Shown here: in pieces, positions 1-7,900 of the stretch | Layout of the letters: each line of letters opens with the position of its first letter | Position numbering within the stretch: position 1 is the stretch's first letter | From: Lachnospiraceae bacterium | GTDB taxonomy: Bacteria > Bacillota > Clostridia > Lachnospirales > Lachnospiraceae | Length of the DNA: 27,310 nucleotides | Assembly: GCA_900753305.1 (NCBI GenBank) | Contig: CAADYR010000061.1 | Span: 1 to 27,310, forward strand | Direction of reading: 5' to 3' | The notes under the pieces: model-generated | Seen by the model: the letters and a program-made list of their open reading frames with translations, nothing else | Databases searched by the model: none | What the model was told of the DNA's origin: nothing | Position numbers and translations under genes: made by a program

Positions 1-15
1 CCTGCTTCTCATCTT

Positions 16-40
16 AAGAATCCTGCATTGCAGGATTCTT
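16..40. repeat. Perfect 12-bp inverted repeat at left edge
   Basis: Arms 16-27 (AAGAATCCTGCA) and 29-40 are exact reverse complements separated by one base. The sequence then runs into CCGCATTTTT at 42-50. A second inverted repeat follows at 60-78 (TTGCGAA, 5-nt loop, TTCGCAA). This could be the terminator of a gene lying left of the window or part of an intergenic repeat element. The U-tract is displaced from the stem, so a terminator call is weak. Confidence 0.45.
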
Positions 41-186
41 ACCGCATTTTTAATCAGGATTGCGAACTTGTTTCGCAACTACCTAGTTTTATTGAATACA
101 TTGTTGTTTGATTGATGAGTTCAGTATAGAGAAAAAGTGTGATGGAAATTTGAGCTTTTTGTGTAAGTTCTGTGAAAAAAATGCCA

Positions 187-215
187 TTGTACAAAATATT
201 TTTTCGTATTATAGT
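187..215 (+). promoter_or_regulatory. Candidate sigma-A promoter for the ProX-type deacylase gene
   Basis: A -35-like TTGTAC (187-192) and a -10-like TATAGT (210-215) are separated by exactly 17 bases. The predicted transcription start, near 222, is about 40 nt before the ATG at 263. No operator or leader structure is evident between them. Confidence 0.55.
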
Positions 216-262
216 AAAAACAATGGGAAAAAATATTTTGAGATGGAAAAGAGGAGTAAGAA

Positions 263-808
263 ATGGAACTATACAAAGGCAGACCTGAAAGTACACAGGG
301 CAGACTTGAAAAAGAAATCAGAGTATATGACTTGTTGGATTCACTTCATATAGAATATGAAAGAACAGATCATGAGAAAGCAGACACCATGGAGGCATGT
401 AATGAGATAGATGCTGTCCTGCAGGTTATTATATGTAAGAATCTTTTTCTGTGTAATCGTCAAAAGACTAAATTTTATCTGCTGATGATGCCGGGAGATA
501 AACCGTTCAAGACCAAAGAATTATCCAGCCAGATCAACAGCGCCAGACTTTCTTTTGCTTCACCGGAGGATATGGAGAGACTGCTGGATATCACACCTGG
601 CTCGGTCAGTGTGATGGGACTGATGAATGATATAGATAATGAAGTACAGTTGCTGGTGGATGAGGATGTGCTGCAGGGGGAATATCTGGGATGCCATCCA
701 TGTGTTAACACATCCAGTCTGAAGATAAAGACAAAGGATGTATTTGAACGATTCCTTCCAGCAGTACACCATGATATGATAACAGTTCATTTAACTGGTG
801 AAGCGTAA
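263..808 (+). CDS. YbaK/ProX-type aminoacyl-tRNA deacylase (prolyl-tRNA synthetase-associated domain protein)
   Basis: A 181-residue single-domain protein of the YbaK/ProX editing family. Members of this family hydrolyse mischarged tRNA, typically Ala-tRNA(Pro), in the cytoplasm, acting in trans to prolyl-tRNA synthetase. Visible family features are the KNLFLCN strand near residue 59, the segment around MPGDKPFKTKEL, the LSFASPEDMERLLDITPGSVSVMGLMND block (about residues 96-123), and the HPCVNTSSLKI motif near 144-154. These match the order of conserved blocks in the family. The length is normal for a free-standing editing protein. The start at 263 is supported by a GAGGAG at 251-256, 6 bases upstream. 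The esterase gene follows 36 bp later with no terminator between, so co-transcription is likely. Exact substrate preference cannot be read from sequence alone. Confidence 0.85.
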   Translation: MELYKGRPESTQGRLEKEIRVYDLLDSLHIEYERTDHEKADTMEACNEIDAVLQVIICKNLFLCNRQKTKFYLLMMPGDKPFKTKELSSQINSARLSFASPEDMERLLDITPGSVSVMGLMNDIDNEVQLLVDEDVLQGEYLGCHPCVNTSSLKIKTKDVFERFLPAVHHDMITVHLTGEA

Positions 809-844
809 GGATTTTGCAGGTTGTAGAAAGGTATAGGGATTACA

Positions 845-1933
845 ATGAAAGCAGGCGAAGCAAAACTTAAATATTTAGGACGTACACTGACAGATGCTGA
901 TGGTACGATCTGGTGTGCCTTATCAGGAAGTGGAGTAGAGTTCAGATACAAGGGAACTTCTCTGGATGTGGTACTGGTGGGTGACGATTTAACCAGACTG
1001 CCGAAACAGCAGTATGAAAAGGTAAAAACAGAACAGGATGTGGATTATGCCAGAATAGCGATCTATGTGAATGAGCAACGGATCATAGATGAGAGACTGG
1101 AAACTCCTGCGAAAGAATATCAGATCTGGAAAAGTGAGAATCCACAGGAGATCACAGTGCGTGTTCTGAAATTATCAGAAGCGCCGCATTCTATTGTTGG
1201 AATACGAGAATTTAAGCTGGCTGATACGGATACGATCAGTCCGACACCGGATAAGCCGTTAAAGATAGAGTTTATAGGGGATTCTATTACCTGCGGTTAT
1301 GGAGTGGATGATGAGGACCCCGAGCATCATTTCTCTACAGAAACGGAGGATGAAACAGCCTCCTTTGCATATCTGACAGCTCAGAACTTAAATGCAGATT
1401 ACAGTATGGTATGTTATAGTGGTTATGGTATTATTTCCGGCTATACAGAGTCTGACGAGAAATTGTTGACGCAGTTGGTTCCTGATAAATATGAAGATAC
1501 AGGTTATTCCAGGGGTAAGGTAGATGGAATTGCCATTACATTACAGAAATGGGATTTTCACAGATTTCAGCCGGATTTTGTAGTTATCAATCTGGGAACC
1601 AATGATGACAGCTATTGCAAAGACATAACAGCCAGACAGGAGGAATACGCTGCCTGCTATGCGCAGTTCTTACAGCAGGTGAGAAGCCATAACCAAGAGG
1701 CGTATATTCTCTGTGTATATGGAATCATGACAGACAGGCTATATCCTTATGTGCAAAAGGCAGTAGAGATATATCAGAAGCAGACCGGTGATGAGCGTAT
1801 CCGGGCACTTCATATCGAGCCACATACGGAGGAAGCAGGTTATGCTGCAGACTGGCATCCCAGCAAGCTGACCCATACAAGGGCAGCAGGGAAAGTGACA
1901 GCACAGATCAGATCGTTATGGGAGATGTGCTAA
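845..1933 (+). CDS. SGNH/GDSL hydrolase, carbohydrate esterase family 2-like (acetyl esterase)
   Basis: A 362-residue protein with the two-part architecture of CE2 acetyl-esterases. An N-terminal beta-sandwich (about residues 1-125) is followed by an SGNH hydrolase domain (about 135-360). Visible catalytic landmarks are the nucleophile serine S147 in FIGDSITCGYG, the GTND block with N253-D254, and D336-W-H338 in the C-terminal DWHPS motif. CE2 enzymes remove acetyl groups from xylan- or mannan-type oligosaccharides. There is no signal peptide, so this copy should act in the cytoplasm on imported oligosaccharides. The substrate is inferred. The gene is close behind the tRNA-deacylase gene and convergent with the TetR remnant, whose last 26 bp overlap its 3' end. 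The ribosome site is weak (GGTATAGGG upstream). Confidence 0.8.
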   Translation: MKAGEAKLKYLGRTLTDADGTIWCALSGSGVEFRYKGTSLDVVLVGDDLTRLPKQQYEKVKTEQDVDYARIAIYVNEQRIIDERLETPAKEYQIWKSENPQEITVRVLKLSEAPHSIVGIREFKLADTDTISPTPDKPLKIEFIGDSITCGYGVDDEDPEHHFSTETEDETASFAYLTAQNLNADYSMVCYSGYGIISGYTESDEKLLTQLVPDKYEDTGYSRGKVDGIAITLQKWDFHRFQPDFVVINLGTNDDSYCKDITARQEEYAACYAQFLQQVRSHNQEAYILCVYGIMTDRLYPYVQKAVEIYQKQTGDERIRALHIEPHTEEAGYAADWHPSKLTHTRAAGKVTAQIRSLWEMC

Positions 1934-2368
1934 GTCGTATTTTGGCACCTCTTATGTGATCCTGCAGCATGCGGTCTGTGAAAGTGACCAATTCCTCAGG
2001 GGAACGATCGATTTCACCTCGAAGCCAGCTATCCATCAAACCTGCCAGAGCTGGATGACCTCATGTTTTTTGAGCAGACAGATCGCTTCTTCCTCAAACA
2101 TATATTGCAAAAGAGCATAGACATCAGCAAAGTGGTAATAGAAGTTCTGGCGTCGGATTCCACATTTTTGTGTAATATCCTGAATCGTAATTTTTTCAAA
2201 AGGCTTTTGCTGCATCAGTTCCTTGAGAGCAGCAGCCAGTATCAATTTATGACACAAAGCATCTGATTGACTTTTGCTTTTTATGAAATACAAATTAGAC
2301 TGATGCCTGATTAGGTGTAGATGATGGAAATCACAGGGAAGCTTGTATAAATTGACGTTTTTAGGCAA
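1908..2368 (-). pseudogene. Decayed TetR-family regulator (internal deletion plus frameshift)
   Basis: The minus strand from about 2290 down to 2039 encodes a clear TetR N-terminal helix-turn-helix domain, including ITIQDITQKCGIRRQNFYYHF and the following helix. The frame then shifts and ends at a stop at 2036-2038. In the next frame, 2050 down to 1908, there is a TetR C-terminal helix pair (ALAGLMDSWLRGEIDRSPEE...) of the type that ends DhaS-like regulators. The roughly 80 residues that normally lie between these two parts are absent. So this looks like one ancestral gene that lost its ligand-binding core and the reading frame. No ATG with a ribosome site is evident; the upstream end at 2368 is only the limit of the open frame and overlaps the MMPL promoter. 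It was probably the former local regulator of the neighbouring MMPL operon (inference). Confidence 0.7.
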
Positions 2369-2380
2369 AATTTATATAAT
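2352..2380 (+). promoter_or_regulatory. Consensus promoter of the MMPL-GLUG unit
   Basis: TTGACG (2352-2357) and a perfect TATAAT (2375-2380) are separated by exactly 17 bases. The predicted start point is near 2387, about 70 nt before the favoured start codon. The candidate operator at 2402-2411 lies just downstream. Confidence 0.8.
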
Positions 2381-2401
2381 TTTCAGTTTCTTTCAATAAA
2401 A

Positions 2402-2411
2402 ATGTGTTACA
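2402..2411 (+). promoter_or_regulatory. Candidate TetR operator ATGTGTTACA (MMPL promoter)
   Basis: This 10-bp word begins 27 bp after the first base of the TATAAT box, just beyond the predicted start point. The identical word occurs at 18996-19005 in the degV promoter, 28 bp after the first base of its TATAAT. A 9-bp version occurs in the leader of the intact tetR gene (18891-18899, minus strand). A second inverted repeat (TTTACA, 5 nt, TGTAAA) lies at 2427-2443 and might add to control. Confidence 0.5.
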
Positions 2412-2459
2412 CTAATAATAGGTATGTTTACAAAAAATGTAAAAAAGGGAGAGATGCAT

Positions 2460-4970
2460 GTGTCTAAAAAGGATAAAGAAAACCTGGAGCAGGACAGTAA
2501 TTTTATGATAAAGGTTGCAACCTTTATCGTAGACAGGAGAAATCTGTTCTTCTTACTGTTCGGAATATTGATCATATTTTCAGTTGTTGCGATGGGGTGG
2601 GTTAAGGTAGAGAATTCTTTGTCAGCGTATTTGCCCGATACAACGGAGACCAGTCAGGGTCTTGACTTGATGGAGGATCAGTTCATAACCTATGGTTCTG
2701 CCAAAGTAATGGTAGCAAATATCACGTATGATGAAGCACAGGATATAGCAGATGATATCGAGGCAAGAGATGATGTCATTATGTTGGATTTTGACAGTAC
2801 GGAGAATTACTTCAATAATTTTTCCGCATTGTATTCCATTACTTTCAAATATGAAGAAACGGATGACAGAGCACTGGCAGGGTTGGAGGATATAGAAGCC
2901 AATCTGGCTGATTATGATATCTATGTATCCACTTCTATGGGTGATGCGTCTGCAGAACAGATTGAGTCGGAGATGAATACGATCAGTGTGCTGGTTGCTA
3001 TTATCGTAGTAACCGTATTGATCTTTACTTCTCAGACTTATGCGGAAGTTCCTGTATTGTTATTGACTTTCGTTGCAGCGGCAGCATTGTCAATGGGTAC
3101 GAACTTCCTGCTTGGTACGATTTCCTTCGTATCTAATTCTGTAACCGTCGTATTGCAGTTGGCATTGTCTATTGACTATGCCGTTATTTTCTGTAACAGA
3201 TATAAGGAGGAACATGAAACATTGCCGATCAGAGAGGCTGATATCGTGGCGCTGAGTAAGGCAATTCCGGAGATCTGTTCCAGTTCTTTGACAACAATCG
3301 GTGGTCTGATCGCCATGATGTTCATGCAGTATGGTATCGGACGAGATATGGCGATCTGCCTGATCAAGGCAGTTGTATTGAGCTTGATAGCAGTATTCCT
3401 GTTGATGCCGGGACTTCTGATGCTATTCGGCAAGGCAATGGATAAGACTAAGCACAAGAATTTCGTGCCAAAGATTCCATTTGTAGGTAAATTTGCATAT
3501 CATACCAGACTGATCGTACCTCCTTTGTTTGTAGCATTGATCATTGTGGCGTACATATTCCAGACCAAGTGTCCTTTCGTATATGGATATTCACAGATTG
3601 AGACACCGGTGCAGAATGACCAGCAGCTTGCAGATGAAATGATCACAGAGAGTTTCGGTGATACGAATATGGTAGCGTTAGTCATTCCGGCTGGAGATTA
3701 TGAGAAGGAACGTAAGCTGATCAATGATCTGGAAGCAAGGACAGAGGTTGATCATTGTCAGGGACTTGCCAATACTGAGGCAATGGATGGTTATATGCTG
3801 ACAGATAAGCTGACAGCGAGAGATTTCTCAGAACTTTTGGAACTGGATTATGAGGTTTCGGAGCTCCTTTATATGGCATATGCAGTCAATGATGAAAATT
3901 ACGCGAAGATTGTAAACGGAATTTCATCTTATAGTGTTCCTTTGATCGATATGTTCATGTTCCTTTATGATGAAGTAGAAGATGGGTATGTGACTCTGGA
4001 TGATGATATGCATGATACTCTGGATGATGCGCATGAGAAGATGCAGATCGCACTGGATCAGTTACAGGGTGAGGAATATAGCCGTATTCTGGTTTACCTG
4101 ACGCTGCCTGAAGAAGGTGACGAGACATTTGCATTCCTTGATGAAATGCATACAATGGCTGAGAAATATTATGATGGAACAATTCTGATCCCGGGTGATT
4201 CTACCAGCCAGTATGATTTGTACAAGACATTCCAGATTGATAACAAGGTTGTTAATGTTGTATCTATTGTGGCGGTATTAATAGTATTGCTGTTTACTTT
4301 CCAGTCGGCAGGTATGCCTGTGCTCCTGATTCTTGTTATTCAGGGTGCTATCTGGATCAACTTCGCATTCCCGGCACTGCAGCATAACAATCTGTTCTTT
4401 ATGAGTTACCTGATCGTAAGTTCTATTCAGATGGGTGCCAATATCGACTATGCGATCGTTATTTCAGGCAGATATATGGAATTGAAGGATAAGATGTCCA
4501 AGAAGGATGCAATCATTGAAACTATGAACTTTGCATTTCCAACCATTATTACATCAGGTTCCATGATGGTACTTGCAGGTGTGCTGATTGGACGAATGTC
4601 ATCAGATGGCGCTATTTGTGGTATTGGACAGTGTCTTGGACGAGGTACGATCATTTCCATCATCCTCGTTATGTTTGTTCTGCCTCAGATTTTATTATTA
4701 GGTGAAAAAGTCATCGATCACACATCTTTCAAGGTATCTGTTCCGGTGAAAATGGAGAAAGCAACCGGATTGGTCAGAGTCGATGGTTATGTACAGGGAC
4801 AGATCAATGGTATAGTTTCCTGTGAGATCCATGGTGTCATCAGGGGTGATGTGAATGCGTTGGTCAAGATCGGTAAGATAGAGCAGTTAGATGGACAGGA
4901 ACTGGCTGATGAAACACATTTAGAAGCAGGAGAGGAGGCGCTGATCGATGAAAAAGAAGAAAATCAGTAA
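2460..4970 (+). CDS. MMPL-family RND transporter
   Basis: An integral membrane transporter of the MMPL/RND superfamily, 836 residues from the favoured start. It has the expected duplicated plan: TM1 (about 28-48), an extracytoplasmic loop, a TM cluster (about 173-323), TM7 (about 350-370), a large second loop to about 590, and a second TM cluster (about 597-747). Both halves carry the Asp-Tyr pair used for proton relay in MmpL3-type proteins: D239-Y240 in SIDYAVIFCNRY and D663-Y664 in NIDYAIVISGRY. Family members export lipids or fatty acids, so a lipidic substrate is likely but unproven. The GTG at 2460 is preferred because GGGAG at 2448-2452 sits 7 nt ahead. In-frame ATGs at 2454 and 2424 lack a well-spaced ribosome site. 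The last ~80 residues form an unusual glycine-patterned, acidic cytoplasmic tail. The gene overlaps the next one by 23 bp, implying translational coupling. Confidence 0.9.
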   Translation: MSKKDKENLEQDSNFMIKVATFIVDRRNLFFLLFGILIIFSVVAMGWVKVENSLSAYLPDTTETSQGLDLMEDQFITYGSAKVMVANITYDEAQDIADDIEARDDVIMLDFDSTENYFNNFSALYSITFKYEETDDRALAGLEDIEANLADYDIYVSTSMGDASAEQIESEMNTISVLVAIIVVTVLIFTSQTYAEVPVLLLTFVAAAALSMGTNFLLGTISFVSNSVTVVLQLALSIDYAVIFCNRYKEEHETLPIREADIVALSKAIPEICSSSLTTIGGLIAMMFMQYGIGRDMAICLIKAVVLSLIAVFLLMPGLLMLFGKAMDKTKHKNFVPKIPFVGKFAYHTRLIVPPLFVALIIVAYIFQTKCPFVYGYSQIETPVQNDQQLADEMITESFGDTNMVALVIPAGDYEKERKLINDLEARTEVDHCQGLANTEAMDGYMLTDKLTARDFSELLELDYEVSELLYMAYAVNDENYAKIVNGISSYSVPLIDMFMFLYDEVEDGYVTLDDDMHDTLDDAHEKMQIALDQLQGEEYSRILVYLTLPEEGDETFAFLDEMHTMAEKYYDGTILIPGDSTSQYDLYKTFQIDNKVVNVVSIVAVLIVLLFTFQSAGMPVLLILVIQGAIWINFAFPALQHNNLFFMSYLIVSSIQMGANIDYAIVISGRYMELKDKMSKKDAIIETMNFAFPTIITSGSMMVLAGVLIGRMSSDGAICGIGQCLGRGTIISIILVMFVLPQILLLGEKVIDHTSFKVSVPVKMEKATGLVRVDGYVQGQINGIVSCEIHGVIRGDVNALVKIGKIEQLDGQELADETHLEAGEEALIDEKEENQ

Positions 4971-7900
4971 ATTATTTTTCACAAGACTGTGCGCTTATTC
5001 TTTGGCAGTAGTGATGGCAGGAACCATGATACCAGCGTATCCGGTAATGGCAAAGACTCAGCAAGAGTCCGAAGAACAGGATGAAGCAAAAGAAGAACTG
5101 GAAGTTGAAACAATAGAGATTGCTACACCGCAGGACTTGGAACAGTTGGCAGAGAACTGTCACATTGATGAGTGGTCAAGGAATAAGATCGTCAGTCTGA
5201 CTACAGATATTGATTTAGCAGGGTCGGAATTCCTTAATATTCCGGTATTTAGTGGTACATTTAACGGTAATGGGCATACAATATCCAATTATCGTTATAA
5301 TGGGGATGGCTATGTAACAGGATTCTTTAGATATATAGAAGAAGGCGGTGTCGTTGAAAATCTGTATATAACAGGAAATGTTACATCTTCAGATGAGAAG
5401 CAGTGTATTGGTGCAATATGCGGTATCAACAATGGAACCATTCGAAATTGTACTTTTCAGGGACTTGTAGAAGGTAAGAATGAAACTGGTGGTATCGTTG
5501 GAATTAATGAAGGAACGGGATTGGTTCAACGATGTACAATGAAGGGTACAGTTACAGGATATTATTATACCGGTGGTATTGCAGGCAAGAATTTCGGAAC
5601 AGTAGATAATTGTACCAATTATGCAAATATCAATAATAACTCTCAGTGGGTTGAAGAAGACGATGAAATAAGCGTAGATATCATACAGAATATCAGGGAG
5701 AATGAAACGGATGTAAAACTTACCAGTGGTGTGGATACCGGTGGTATCGTCGGTTTTTCCAAGGGTGTGATCATGCGCAGCATCAATGCAGGTAAAATCG
5801 GATATGAACATACCGGCTATAATGTAGGCGGTATTGCAGGCAGACAGTCCGGCATTGTAGCATTGTGTACGAATCATGGCTCTGTATATGGCAGAAAAGA
5901 TATAGGTGGTATCGTAGGACAGATGGAACCGTATATCGAACTGGATGAGGCAGAATCCATCAGGGAAGCTGTGAATAAACTGCATGATCTGATCCAAAAG
6001 ACGTTAGATGATATGCAGGAAGGAACAGATGTGATCCAGAGTGATGTGGATGTGCTAAAGAGTTATTCGGATGCAGCGATCGATCAGGGAAATTCTTTGA
6101 CTGACCGTATTTCAGATTTCACAGATAATAATCTGGATCAGATGAACAGTTTGAGTGACCGTATGGAATCTGTGCTTGATATGCTTCCTAACATCATGGA
6201 TCATACAGGTGCGGCAGGAAACTCATTAAAAGACCTGAATAATGCGATTAAGAAACTGAATGAAGACCTGAATGTGTCAGGCAAAATGTCATCAACAGAA
6301 TATAATGAGACAGATTATCGCAGATTATCTGTTGCGACCAGTGTAGGCGGCAGTGCCAGTGCAGATAATCTGAATCCTGATGAAGGAACATTGGTAACAA
6401 TTACGGCAAATCCGGATAATGGCTATGAATTGAATGGATTGAATGTCACCGATGCCAAGGGCAAGGCAATTACGACAACTCAGACTGGTGATGACACGTA
6501 TACCTTTACCATGCCAAAAGAAAATGTTCTGGTATCGGCTGTATACAGCTATATAGGAGCATTCCTTGCCAAGTCCAATGAGGGCGGTAACATTACAATA
6601 ACGAATGAGGATAACGGACAGGTTCAGATTGAGGCACAGCCTTACAATGGTTATGAATTATCGGGAAACAGTGTTACAATAGGTGGTCAGTCAGTGGCAT
6701 TGACCAATAATAAAGTAACAGTCAACCGGTCAGCATATCTGTCAGGTGCAAAGCCTGTTATTGTAGAAGGACAGTTCACTAAAAAGAGCAATACTCATAA
6801 TGTGACACCAGTGTCAAGTACTGGTGGAACCATTACCGTAGAAAGTCAGGAAGCTGCAGCAGGTGATACCGTAACGGTTCATGTAGTGGCTGCGTATAAT
6901 TATGCTATAGATACATTGACTTGCAGTGATGGTACAGCAATAAACGCAACATCAACAGCCGGGGAATATACTTTTACAATGCCCAATACGGATGTAACAG
7001 TAGCAGCAGTATTCAAATTTACGGGAAGTACTTCAGATACAAATGTATCTACTGAATCTACGGTAGGAGGTACTGTTACAGCAGTCAGGGCTAATGGGGA
7101 TCAGTATTATGTTACACTGACACCATCCTCAGGGTATGAGATACCGGATATAAACTGCCTGGAAATCAGTAAGATCGTATCTGGTGCTGTAGATACAAAC
7201 AGCACAGTACGTATCTCCAAGGCAGACATGACAGAATCCGGAGGTGGATATCGTTATCTGCTGAATTATGAGGGAACACCACTTCGCGCAAAGGGCATTT
7301 TTACAAAATCGAATGCAGCAAAAGATATTACCTGTACTTCTGGTACAGGGGGTGTGATTACAGCCAGTTCATCCAGTGCAGAGGCGGGAGATGAAATATA
7401 TCTGGTCAGTGCAGCAGGAAACGGATATCGACTGAAAACATTGTCTGTCAGCACAGCTTCCGGAACATCAATTTCCTATACGACAGAATCCAAACGTTAT
7501 AAATTCGTAATGCCGAATGAAAATGTAAAGGTAACGGCGGTATATGAACCGATTCAGATGATCATTACTTCTAATATAGGTGGCAGTGCTTCCTGTACAG
7601 GCGGAAATGATACAAAAGTTACATTGAAAGTAACACCGGATTCCGGGTATACTGTCAGCTCGACACCGGTTGTTAAAAATCAGAGTGGAGCGACAATTGC
7701 GCTGGGCAAGGCATCAGCGGGGACATGGACATATGAATTCTATCTGGATAGTGCCGCAGAACCTGCAACAGCACAGATTACTTTTGCAAAGCAGAATCAG
7801 AATAATGCAACGCAGGATGCACTTGATCGGATCAATGCCAATGCAGGCACTTTAAATGGTAAGGCAAATGATATTAATATGACGGTCGATAAGATCCGGG

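Noticed and set aside
700..713. Perfect 14-bp palindrome ATGTGTTAACACAT, resembling the proposed TetR operator word
   Set aside because: It lies in the middle of the deacylase gene in the codons for the conserved HPCVNTSS motif, far from any promoter, and differs from the operator word after eight bases. Coding constraint explains it.
5389..5997. 202-codon open frame on the minus strand
   Set aside because: It is antisense to the GLUG repeat region, has no ribosome site, and its residue content mirrors the repeated Gly/Ile codons of the real gene.
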